A stretch of DNA of 64,000 nt from Bryoerythrophyllum caledonicum (taxonomy: Eukaryota; Streptophyta; Bryopsida; Pottiales; Pottiaceae). Below are positions 42,101 to 53,800 of the stretch, in pieces (position 1 is the first letter of the stretch; each line of letters starts with the position of its first letter). The position numbers and the translations under genes are program-made. The stretch lies in NCBI GenBank assembly GCA_963971425.1, contig OZ020514.1, positions 11,785,218 through 11,849,217 of the forward strand, read 5' to 3'. The notes under the pieces were generated by a model. That model saw nothing but the letters and a program-made list of their open reading frames with translations. It was not told the origin of the DNA and searched no databases.

Positions 42101-43120
42101 GCAGAAATGGTGGAAATTGAAGTAGAAATATAAGGTCTTGGTCAAGTGAATAACTAATAAATCACAAAAGTAGTCAAGCGTCTCGCATTCTACAAAGGGA
42201 GAATCAAGGAGAGCAAGTAATATAAGAGAATGCAAGCCTTTACTAATGATAAACAATCACATACAAACAAAGATTATCACTAAACACTCTTTAACTCACT
42301 CACAAAGCTTGACTTGACAAAGACGTCAAATCAAGGACGTGTGCAGCGCTATACGCACATACACACACACAACCCTAAGTGGATGGTAATCATCTATGGA
42401 TGAATGCAATGCACCACCATACGTCCCTAAATTCATAGATTAGTAACAAACTAATCTATGCTAGAACACTACGATGCGGAGATTCCCTCGATGCCATGTT
42501 CCATGACAATACAATTACATCCTAGCTCAAGGAATTACATCCACACGGATGGAATGCCTAAGTGCACTAATAGATTCCATGAGACCCCCTCGGCCGCGAG
42601 GGCAACTCGTCATTTCATCCATCATTAAGCATTCAATAGTTTCATTACTTGATTTTGTTCATTTTCTACAACATTTCATCTTGATATGCATTTGTATTGA
42701 AAGATATCCGCTCACAAGCGCCGCTTGTGTTGTTCCTAATCCAAAAATGTGTGAATATGTTTGGCTTGAGCAAAAAGATTACAATGTATTACAAAAACCA
42801 CCTCACTGTGAAGAAAGTGCACTGAAGAAGAACCTCCATTTTATTGTAACATGTTCCTGCCAATTCAGCAGCCTCAAGTACAAGAGTTTCTCTCTGCAAT
42901 CTCTTTATTGCATGCCAATGAAGATGATTTCGATCACATACCTACAATAATATCATACAGATGCTGTCTCCTCCTGCTTGAGTAACCCTCACCTGAAAAA
43001 TTGTCTCAACCACCTAAAAAGTCAGCAGAAAGAACCAGTGGCATGTATACAGCAGGGATCATCATCTAGAATTGCACCCCAAGCACTTTGAGTAATTACA
43101 AAAGGGTGCCAGGCAGATGA
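39197..43120. other. AT-rich intergenic DNA, no gene identified
   Basis: Very AT-rich between about 39,850 and 40,870. The remainder has only short ORFs without recognisable features, including one of 133 codons at 42,549-42,950 that resembles nothing I know. A short (AC)n tract lies at about 42,358. No tRNA-like structure was noticed. Confidence 0.5.
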
Positions 43121-43124
43121 TTCA

Positions 43125-43345
43125 GGGTTTAAGGCTCCAGGGTTTAAGGATCAGATGTATCAGGGTTTAAGGCTCCAGGGTTCAAGGATCAGATGATTCA
43201 GGGTTTAAGGATCAGCTGATTCAGGGTTTAAGGATCCAGGGTTTAAGGATCAGATGATTCAGGGTTTAAGGATCAGCTGATTCAGGGTTTAAGGATCAGA
43301 TGATTCAGGGTTTAAGGGTTCAGGGATTCAGGTTGAGGATTTACG
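43125..43345. repeat. Minisatellite at the 3' side of the glyoxal-oxidase-like gene
   Basis: About ten variable units of CAGGGTTTAAGGATCAGATGATT-type, 18-31 bp each, ending 26 bp before the stop codon of the adjacent minus-strand gene, so it probably lies in the 3' UTR or downstream flank. The AGGGTTTA core resembles the plant telomere unit but the period is wrong for telomeric DNA. Confidence 0.9.
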
Positions 43346-43370
43346 GGTCAGGATCTAAGGGTTTCGGTGT

Positions 43371-46300
43371 CTAGTGTGTGACTTGGACCCATTGAGCAGT
43401 GCTAGGGACGCCATGGTTGACGACGAACATCATGTAATACGCGGGGGGCGCGACTTGGGGGCTGGGAGGGGCGGTGGCGGTGATCTGGTACACGCTCTCC
43501 TGGGCGACTTGCACGAGAGAGGCGACGTTGAGAGACACGAGGCGCTGGCCCTGGGAGTAGGAATGCGTGTTGAACGGGGCGCTCATGAGGCTGACGGCAA
43601 CCGTGGTGGCCATGATGGCGGACGGGGCGCTGACCGTCATGGTGAACGGGTCGCCGTACTGGATGACGAGCGGGTAGACGCTGATCGTGGGCTTCACAGC
43701 GGCGTACGTGGGGCTCAGGTAGGGCGGCGAGAACGCCTCCAGCCGGAGCTCGGTCGGGTACTCGCCCGTGAACGTGTAGAACTGGTGCGAGTTGCTGCCT
43801 GCTACCAGAACCCGTCCGTCCTGTCACGATACGTTCAAGTTAGACCAAGTGAAACGGAAACTCCATCGTAACGAAGGTAAAGGAAGCTTTTTTCTGGATT
43901 CTCAGTGAGTGAAGGTTGCGAAACGGCAGGATTGCTAATAGTGTTCACTCACTGAGAATGCAGACAAGGATGCATTTTCTTGTCCTCTTTGACAAGTTGA
44001 TCACGGCCTTTTTGAGAACGACAGGGTTGCTAGTGGTGAATGTTGTGGTGGTACTTACTTGCAGCAGATTTGCTGTGCTGTGGTACATGCGTGGAATGGC
44101 GGTGGGCGTCATGGTGGTGAAGCGCGCCTCCGGCGCCGCGTACGTGTTGTATAGCACTGGGCTGAGAGCAGGGTCTTTGGCATTTCCCCAACCTTGTGAA
44201 CCTGTGTCATTCACGGGTTTACGTGGTCAGGTAGCAAGCCAATATGGGTCGCGAAGGGCAAGGTTATTTCCCGTAATCAAGAGCTGCTTTGAAGGTACTA
44301 TCCAATCAAAGAAGTCTGACAAGACGTGATCATCGACATCACACCCTAGACTGCACGTGCAAGAGATTGAAGCAGCCCCGAATTATGAAAGCATCAGCGA
44401 GAGATTCACATTACGCCCGGTAATGTACGTGCAAGCAGCCCCGGATTATGGAAGTGTCAGTGAAGGATTGACATCTAAGCAGCCCCGGATTATGGAAGTG
44501 TCAGTGAAGGATTGACATCTAAGCAGCCCCTGGCTTGTGAAGGATTGTGATTACGCCCATAATCCACCTACAAGCACCCCCAAATTACGAAAACAAGTGA
44601 AGGATCAGCATTTCGCCCAATAACCAGATTCACGTACCAGTAGACGCGCCATTGACGATCAGCACGTCGTTAGTAGGAAGCAAGATCATATCCCCCATAC
44701 ACCTCCTCACTGGCATCTCCTCCTCCACCCAAACGGGGTTGACATCCGTCACCGTGATTCTCTCGCACGTCACCGACGCCGCCTTCTCTGTCCACGGCTC
44801 CAGAAACGCGCCGTACTGCGAGCCCCCGCATACCAGCACCTCCACCACCGCGAACTGGTTCGCCGCCAGCAGGGGCAGCATCACCGAGCTCCCCGCGGAG
44901 GGGTAGTTCCGGGGCTCACCCGGAATCCTGGGAAACGTCCTCACGACTGTGTCGGTGACGTAGTTGTAAGTGATGGAGTCGCGGTTGGCGAAGATGTAGA
45001 GGTTGCCGTCCGGGAGGAGGTGCACGAACGGGTAGAGGTTGTCGTTCTGCGCGTCGTTGGTGGCGTTCAGGAAGGGGAAGTAGAGCGGGGCCGGAGTGGG
45101 GCGCGGCGGCATGTACTCGATGCTGAAGGCGGAGCGGCCGCCGATTATGATCTGGGTCCCGTCCGGGAGGAGCTGGTTGGTGGCGTACCACCGGCCGGCT
45201 TGGAGCTGCAGGTCGATGGATTCCACCCAGTCGCAGAGCTCGTTGGGCGGACATGGCGTAAAAAACCTGCAGATGGCAACCTCAAATTTGTTGGAAAACA
45301 AAACCACCTTCAAAATCAGGGGTCCACAGATCATCACAACACATTTTCTACAATGGAGACTCTGCATTATTCACAAGTACAAAGGGACAGCTTCACAAAC
45401 CTAAAGTACGAGAAGCTTCACTAATCTAAAGTAGGAGCAGAGCAGCTCTACTGATCACAATCAATAGTAACTCCACTAATCACAAGCAGAGGAGCTCCAG
45501 TAATCACAAGTATTCTTAAGTATGACCAGTTTCACGTGCGTTTTGGGATTCAACGGCCACGCTCACTGGCAGTTCGAGGATGTCTCTATTTTCTCTCTGT
45601 ACATTAGGAAACGCCAAATCTTATTGAATTCCGCGTCAGGGAGGTTAATGCTCAGCACTTATGTCCACGTTCATCACGATTAAGAAAGCTGAGTCCTCAC
45701 AGAAAAAAGCTGCTATACTTTAAGATCTCTTGCAGACATGAATTTTTCAATAATCATCAGTTTGAAGCAAGAGAAGGTAAGGGGAAAGTCTACAAACGTG
45801 GGCAGTTCCTGTCCTACCCCACTCTGACCGATCTAAATCTTTTTTCCCCTCTAGAGACACAGATGGCATTTAAAAACCTTGAAATGTTTCGGAGAAAATT
45901 ATGCGCAGATGTACTAGACTTGGTGCGGAGGAGTGCAATGGAAGGGATTAGATCAGACAGTTGTACCTGACTTTTCTGACGCCCTCAAAGTCGCCCCCGG
46001 TCTGCATAAGAGTGCCATCAGGCATGAATTGGCCGCTGCTGCACCAAGTGTCAGTCTGGATTGTCAGCGCGCGAACGGTGTTGGTACTGGGGTCGAACAG
46101 CACGGAGTGCGCGGTGCAGTCGTGCTTTAGGACCAGGTCATCACTGTCCCTGCAAGCACCCCCTACAAACACACAGCCCGGAAGGTCACATTGTAGTCCG
46201 TGTTGCGAACAAGCATTCACATGTTCACCTCCAGCTGCTGCAAACAACGACTCTAGAATAAACAAGACCATATTCGTCATATCAGCTCTAATTCGGTGTA

Positions 46301-46660
46301 ATACTTCTAAGAACTTCATAATAGATGTGACAGGGTATGGTAGATTTTATCACATGAGTGAAGAATACAACGACTGGTCACACACTAGGACGATACAATG
46401 AACCTGGACCGCGTGAAGAACGATGCATATTTACCTGGTAATGGAATTTGAGTGGCGCCGGTGTTGGCTCTGTCGAGGAGCACCACGGTTCCGAAACGAG
46501 TGAGCGCTGCGTGCATGGAGGCAATACCGGCATTCTCTACAACTAATTCCCAGGTTCCTGTATCCTGTCCCAGAATGGTTGTCACTCCTAGTTCCCCCGC
46601 CAGCAACATGAAGACCAGGAGAGCTTGTATTCTGAATCTCGACCGCATGACGTCGAACAT
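43371..46660 (-). CDS. Glyoxal oxidase-like (GLOX) secreted copper radical oxidase
   Basis: Five in-phase exons (high to low): 46660-46435, 46162-45967, 45266-44638, 44201-44059, 43820-43371 (TAG); about 547 residues, the usual plant GLOX size. The start MFDV (46,660) or MRSR (46,648) begins a signal peptide (IQALLVFMLLAGELG); an upstream in-frame ATG at 46,741 would bury it. Galactose-oxidase-type features: DTWCSSGQFMPDG holds the Cys of the Cys-Tyr cofactor, SIEYMPP the partner Tyr, IPRMYHSTANLL the axial Tyr and a copper His, and NHGVPSTAQW the C-terminal copper His. Kelch-like LPDG repeats fill the middle. The family oxidises aldehydes to acids with release of hydrogen peroxide; plant members act in the cell wall, for example in pectin and pollen development. 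Substrate is not predictable. Confidence 0.93.
44360..44535. repeat. 44-bp tandem repeat in GLOX intron 3
   Basis: Units beginning GCAGCCCCGGATTATGGAAG start at 44,435 and 44,479, with a partial third at 44,523 and a degenerate one near 44,365. Confidence 0.85.
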
Positions 46661-47538
46661 GTTTGATGGATTGGATTCCACTCTACTAGTGCTAGATTTC
46701 GGCCACCGCAATCGACACGATCTCTGAAGCATAACGGCCAATCTCTCACCAACTAGCTAGGAGTAATGTCGCTCCTGTTGCTCGGCTAACCAATGCGTGA
46801 GCTCAACCCACTTCTGATGAAGATGTCTAGCTCAAGGTGGGACAGCTCCAGGCTCATCTACCTAGTGCTCATAACTCATAAAGAAAAGCCTCCTCCATCT
46901 CAAGGTGGTGTCCGGAGCTCAGGAAGAACGGTACTATTCCTTGCTACTTATCCACCAGAACGTGGTGTCACAAAGACAACTATCTCTCACTAGAGCTTGA
47001 GATAACTACCCGATCTAGTGAGCAAGTTCGTCAAGCAACATACTCGAGCCATGATCACCGGCCATTGATCATTCACAAGGCGAGGAAGAGGAAGAAGTGT
47101 CTGTTGGAGGGGCTCCGGAAAGAGAGGCCGCTCATGTGGGGCCCTTTTGAGGCCTGGTAAGTCCGGGAAATAATTTCATCTAGCACACGCCGTCCATCTT
47201 TTTAACGTCCACATGCTTTTTATACGTGGAGCAAGAAAGTTCCGCGTGCGTGGTGGTGTGTATTATTCACCCCGATTATTACGAAGAAGCTGCCCTGGTT
47301 TCTCGCCCCAACAGCTTTGCTTGCAAAAGAATGTGAAGCCACCACCTACTCCTCTAACTTAGTGCCTTCAGGTTCGCGTCTGCTTGTCCCCTGATCACCT
47401 ACTCCACTGCCACTTCGAAGGTCAGGATGGTGTCAACATTCGGTTAGTTCCCAGTGCAACTACCTAGTTTTATTTAAAGAAGTTGCTAAGGTACCCCTTC
47501 CACTTAATCCTTTAAGGACCACTCCAAAGCTGCCCTCT
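46661..47538. other. 5' flank of the GLOX gene; no gene seen
   Basis: Likely promoter and leader of the minus-strand GLOX gene next to 46,660, then unremarkable sequence. A TTAATCCTTTAAGGACC stretch at about 47,502 resembles the TTAA-type repeat termini. Confidence 0.45.
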
Positions 47539-48486
47539 TTAACCCCTAAATCACCAAGCCAGTTTCAATCCAAAAACACTTCAAAAACTGCTTGTTTCAG
47601 TGCAATGAGTAAGGAAGAAAACCAAAACTTTTATTTCTAATTTGAACCGTAGGATCTCAATTAAAACTTATTAAGTAACATACTCACAAAATTTCATAAA
47701 CTTTGACCGTAGCGATTGAAAGATTGTAGTGTTTGAAGTACAGAAAAGGGTTCATTTTCTTCCCTATGTTTGGTGGATCTGCAAACTTTCCCTTCACTTG
47801 GTGTCTAATTTTGCATTACACAAGGTCAAAATTCATTACCACCATGTTAGGCATGATGTTAGCTCCTTGTGAACCACTTTTTAGAGGTAAACAAAGGGTG
47901 AAGCATATTCAAAGAAGTTGTGCAAGGAGTGGAGGTTCAAAAATTGTCAGTTCACCTTTTATTTTTTTGTGGACTTATTGTGTTTTAGAATGAGAATCCG
48001 AATGGTCAATGAAAAGGTCTACACCACATAATGTCGTGGGGAAAATAAATTAGTAGACTATCTTAAAATTTCTAAGTTTTATGTGGAAAGGAAGAAGATT
48101 TTTTGGTACCTTGACCACAATGTGCAACAATGTGTGAAAATGTTTGACTTATATTAATATTCTATTTTTCACTATAATCAAGAGATTTTTTTGACAATAT
48201 GAAAGGAAATAATATCGTTTGTTATCACTGAAAATCTCACATTCAATAAAGTGTCATAGGAAAAGTTTTTGGAGTTGCTTGACGTGCCCGCTCTCCCCGT
48301 TTGAGCTTCAAAACCCTGTAACTTTTTTGTTAAATGTCAGATTTAGGAAAGAATTGGACTCACACAAAGCTTTTAGTGACGCCCATCTAAAACTTTCAAA
48401 GAAAAAATGTTATAAACTGACACATGAGGAACCTGCCCAAACCTTCAAGAGTCCCCCGAGGGAACTCTTGATAATTTAGGGGTTAA
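47539..48486. mobile_element. TTAA-flanked TIR element R3, complete, about 948 bp
   Basis: The ends TTAACCCCTAAATCACCAAG and the inverse of TTAACCCCTAAATTATCAAG, with TTAA outermost on both sides. The interior is collinear with R1 (inverted) and R2. No ORF of note. This copy serves as the uninterrupted reference for the family. Confidence 0.7.
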
Positions 48487-50838
48487 GATGAGATATTATG
48501 AGACTACTTTAAACATGGCTAGTTTTATTAAAAAAAACTAGTGTCAAGACTCAACAATATGATTTATTTCTAAGAAGCCACCCTTGCATTGGTTGTAGAA
48601 TGGGGGGTATTAAAGTTGGAATCAATAATTGGAATATTCACTCAATCCCACACCAAGTAATATAATTCACCAACTTGTAATACTACTTCACGATCAAAAG
48701 TTAAACTAAAAATACATACAGATAGTTTTGCTACAAATTAGGGAGGCTCAACAACACTGTGACACCCCAATAGCTGCTTTGGGCACAGAATGGAACTCAC
48801 GAGTCACCTCTTGTTGCCAACCACTATGGAGGTGGTCAAACGGGACGGTGATTACTGGACACTGTCGAGTCTGGACATCACGGTAAGTTGTCCAAATCGG
48901 GACTTCACCATTGATGACGTCGCATTTACTTACTGTATTGTGCTGTTACTAGAGACGCTACTGCCTCGACGCTTCCAGCTGCTGCTCAGGTCATCTGCTG
49001 TTGTTTTTCCCAGCTGTGTCAGTGTCGGAAAATAAAACCAGGACATGAAAATGACTGTCCAGCCCCGGCAGCAGCTTCATGTGATGCCCATGCTTGCCTG
49101 GTTGAAATCCATGTTATTATGGTTGGCATTAGCTGAGAGGGCAGCTCTGCCACAGCTCTCCCATTACTCATGTGACTGCCGAGCACAAGGAAGGAGAACA
49201 AGAGCGCCAATGAGTGGGTTAGCGATGACGTTGAAAGGAAACAGCCACATGATGTGCACACCTCTCACTACTTTTGCATTGACATCATGGCCTGGTGAAA
49301 GGGGAAATTTCACTGCAAACTACATAACTTCCTGGGCAGGAAAAAGAGTAAAATGCTTCACAACAGTACCTTACCAAGACAAAGCTGCCGGCGCACGCTT
49401 CGAGAAAGAAACCTCGGCAGCCTCTTTCGCTGTATTATGCCAACGAGAATCCAGAATCTCTGCTTTTTGAGCCTTTACACAAATCATTGAAGTTAACTCC
49501 AGGTTTCCAGAAATGTATCTCTTTGTGTGGCACAGCGTGACCCTACCAACTTTACCCTAAATACGTACGTCGGTGGATGAATTTCTACAAACATTAGTTT
49601 TTTTTGTCAGAGCACCACTGCCAACGCCTATGGTGAGCAGGGAATTCGATATCAGCAAACTGGAGAAGAAAGTGGAAAGTTCTCCTTTCGCCACTGGTCA
49701 AAGAAAGACAACAAATAGAGCACAAAGATTTATGAAGATGGCCACAAATAATGGAGGGCACACTTGACATGAAATCTTATCTAACATTGTTCATGCAAAG
49801 TCGATTCCAAAAGCTCTTAATGCACCACACTTTGATCCGCCATGAGTATCAGCTTTCTTTTGTGATTGCCTTTTCCTATCCAAATACCAACGGTTTTTGA
49901 GTTGGTACTAGAAAAAAATTCAATTCGGATTTGGAAATGGACAGCAAGATCTGAAGAAACGGAACAGGCATACAAAAAAACCAGTCAGAAGAGTGCTTTG
50001 ACATACCGCGAAGGTCACCTCTTGTCTGCATCATCCTTGCCCTAATGCTTTTGAACTTTGCCAGCACAAAATTAATGGAGCCACCTGCATCAGACCAGGC
50101 ATGAATGATGTCCACGCAGAAGTTATTTTCATAGATGGTTAGTATTTAAAATGGGCCACATACTTCTTTGAAGTTCCATGCTGATATTCTGCATCTTACC
50201 ACAGGGCTCAATCGACCTCAAAACAGTCACATGAACATGGTACCCTGTCGCTTTGACAAACTTTCTAAATCGCGCTGCAGTATTTTGTTCCTGACGAAGT
50301 AAAGAAACAATGCAATCAACCTTGTTGTTGCACCCACTTATCTCTGCTGGGACCCATCAAAAGCCTCAAGATGTGCTTTCCTCGGATTTGTATCAGGGCC
50401 TTCTAAAAAGTCAACGAGTCCATCTTTCTAGGAAGTAGAATATATGAGGATACTATTCCCACATGATTCAGTTCTGGAGATCATGGAAGGCTGAAACAAA
50501 GCCCACAAATGATTTTCCTTGAGAATATCCCGGGAGTGATTATAAACTCAATGCCGCTGAGTTCAGTAGAGCTGTACAATGCCAGGCTTCAAGTAGATTG
50601 ACCAGCACGGGCGTCAAGTAATCAATCCACGCCCTGAGCCGCTGCATTTAAGAGCACATAACGAACAGCGCATCACTGCTTGGATTCTGTTACACCTTCA
50701 CGTACAGATCAACAATTTCCTTTCAACTAAGCAAGGAGCTCCAGCAAGTCACCAATGGAAGTCGATATAATGGTAAAAAAACTATAGGTTCAAACTGAGT
50801 ATTGTCGCGCGTACAGCTTCACATACCTACCAAAGAAT
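48487..50838 (-). other. Possible unassigned minus-strand exons; otherwise nothing recognised
   Basis: Several stretches look coding on the minus strand with splice-like borders: about 50,310-50,215 (ARFRKFVKATGYHVHVTV), continuing to about 50,095-50,007 (GGSINFVLAKFKSIRARM), and about 49,445-49,375 (ILDSRWHNTAKEAAEVSF). They could be a separate small gene or an alternative 3' end of the HFM1 gene upstream. I do not recognise the protein. 48,487-49,000 shows nothing. Confidence 0.25.
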
Positions 50839-53800
50839 TTAAAATTTTGTCTCAAAGAAATGAGAAAAGGCTCTTGTAGCCCATGAACTCTTGCTGACCA
50901 GTTGGGGAAGGTTTCGCAGTTGTAGATCTGCTGAAGTGTGCGCTTGTTGGTAAGTTCGTTTAGGTCCCAAAGTTGACACATTGAGTACTGTAGTAGAAAA
51001 TGCAGCAGAACAATCTAGATATATGCATGACGAAAACTAGACTCCAGATGTCAAGCGCAACAATTTAGGAGATACTAGCATTTTGATATCTAAATTAGAA
51101 CATTTACAGCCTTGACGGACATGAGAAATTTTTAAAGGATTTGTCCCCAGGGTATCACAAATAACTAGGTGGGAAAGAAGAAAAGGATTCATCTAGAGGT
51201 TCAAACGACGGACTGATCTGATAATAAGATTATATCTTTAATTAAGGACAAGGGACCTTCCATACGAGCCACCTACAACAGCTCATCATTGAGATTGATA
51301 TCGAGTAGAAAGGAATGCAATCAGTCAGAACAATCTTTACCTGGCAATGATGGGAGCAGGATCAAATTTGAAGCAGCTGAATTCATTTTTGAATATTGAC
51401 GTCTCTTCAACCGTATTAGTATGACGGTTCTCAGCTTTCAACCTGTTCGAAACAAGGAGACCGGTTAGAATTATAGGTATTGTCAAGGAAAACATTACTA
51501 CCTCTCTGTATCAACTACAATGGTGCATTTAAACATTTAAGAATTTAATCAGTTATACAAAGTTCGCTAGCTGCATAGGTGGTTTATTTCTCAACCGTTT
51601 AGCTTCAGAAGCATTGCTCCAATTGTCGTTGTATAGAGACTCCTGGTTGTGTGACTCAGGTGCCTTCAATGCAGTATTCACAACGCTGAAAAGATGTCAC
51701 GAGCTGAGTCAGTATCATAATTGCCAGATGGTCTTGCTAAAATGAGCTGCAAGACAGGTACATGCTTACAGGGTTCCTTCGGAAAAAGAAGGAAGACCTG
51801 ACCTGGCAACAGTGGGAACTAATTGCGGAATCAACCCAGAGTCGAAGCTTTTCAAATTCTTATAAGGAGAAACTTGATTTGAAGGTCCTCGAGTCTGGGC
51901 GCATGATCCAATTTCCAATCTGCACCTTTAACAACGTTAGAGAAGAGTAAGTATCTCTTATCATAATTAAGGACAGCCGAGCAAAACAGACACGAGGAAA
52001 TCATTAGGTACTGAAGAAGTGAAGGGTTTACCTCTCATCCGTATGCAGAGGCCTTTTAGTGAAGCCTCGAGTTGAAATATCACTAGAAGCTTGATGGAGT
52101 AATGAGTTTGGCTCAATCGCAACTTCCTTAGCCACACCACTGCATGAATCGTTTTTATTCAACAGAAAATGTCATTACAAGTAGAATTGCATATTACATA
52201 AAACATACCATCTGGAAAAGAAATACTGAGTTCATCACCTACTGCTTTGGGCCGAAAATTTATCTTTGATGGTACTCCACATATATTTCTGCTGGCATGG
52301 GTTTGTAATACTGTCTGGATTCTTCAAATCCGCTTCAGGTGTTGGTTCTGGTTCAGATCTATAAACACAAACACATTTGTGAAGCTATTACCCAGTTCCA
52401 TCCGTCTCATATAGGAGCAGGTTAAATTTCAAGGAATCAAGTAATGAAAGAACAACACACTTACCTCTTCCCAGAAGATAAGGACTCAGGAGGCGTTCTC
52501 CTCAGGTTTAGTTGATCAGGGATTTCTTCAAGGAAACTTTTTAATATAAGTGTACTTGGTACACTACCAGATTTTGTCGCAGAAGGTACTGGGACCTTCC
52601 AACCATGCATGATTTCTTGCTGTCGAGCTCTTCCTTCAGAGAATTGGTGCTGTTTTTCAGAAGTCTGCGTGATGTTTTCCATCGTAACCATCGTCTTTGT
52701 TTGAGCGTTGTCATCAACAGAGGAAAAGCCAGGAATTCTTGAGAATCCAGTTCGTCGAATTTTCCTTCTCAAATCCAATGATAGAAGATCTGAAGCAGCA
52801 GGTGGGCTCGTCAAAGAGGATGAAGGTGGAGCCGATGCATCTCTGGATGGTCCAGAACCTTCGTGCGTCATGTTTGACTCGAATCCTGTCTGCAATTCAG
52901 TATCGTCATGCATTGTCACCTGACTCTTATGAGACAGCGGCGCCGCATTTTCTGTTAAATTCTCACTATCATAGGGGTTCCAGGAGGTTGATGTCTTCCA
53001 TCCGTCCGCAGAATTTTCGGCATAACCTACAAAGTCACATCACCTTTTAAGCTTCGAGCTTTCAAAGAAGGTTATATTTCAGGACGGAACATTACTAAAA
53101 ATGAGCTAAGAAAACAGCATGAAATCATTCTGACATGAAGTAGTGACACGCCTGCATTATTCGAAGAGCAGGGTTCTCGAATACACATCGAAGAATTGAA
53201 AGTGTCATCTTCGCTTTGTGCTATGACCGGAGAAGATTTTAGCTCTTTATCATTCATCAAGCCAAAGCCGTTCTTCATCTGAGATCCTTCGTTGTTGGTA
53301 CATAATGCCCCGAAAAGTCTCCTAGGAGCGTTGCGTGGCAGGTCTTTTTCGGTAACAAGCTGAGGAGTTTCAGTTGTGGAAGTGCAGCGAGACTTCTCTG
53401 AGGCTTCGGCCGGTACAAGTGACGAGGTCGAGGGTGATCCATTAACAAGATTATATGAATGGAAGAATTCGGGAGAATTCGATTCAGCACCTGTTTTGCT
53501 TGAAGGGAATCTAAAAGGGGGAGTAGGCCAAACTTCAAGTACTTGTAAGTCAGACGAACTATCTGATTCCTGCTCATCAAGATTTGATGGATTTCTTGAG
53601 AAAGGGTCCGTCATGGGTGATGCTTCGATATCCGTACGGAGTTGGTTGAGGGTTTCTTTCCTAGCTGAGGTCACAGGACTGGGGTTTAAGTTTCTTGAAG
53701 GATATTGACACAGGGCTCCCGCAACGGAAGTTTTAGACTCAGCCGTTTGTGGTGTACGAGGATTATCCAAGGCTTTGCTCACAAGTGAAGGGCTAAACCT

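Noticed and set aside
42549..42950. 133-codon plus-strand ORF
   Set aside because: No domain, no splice context, AT-rich surroundings; probably chance.
43125..43345. CRISPR-like or telomeric array
   Set aside because: Units vary in length and are contiguous without unique spacers, and the period does not fit TTTAGGG; the genome is eukaryotic.
49045..49470. 141-codon plus-strand ORF
   Set aside because: No recognisable features; the opposite strand has an equally plausible exon-like block, so neither is called as a gene.
51762..51950. Plus-strand exon-like ORF with acceptor- and donor-like borders
   Set aside because: It lies among minus-strand HFM1 tail exons and has no partner exons on the plus strand.
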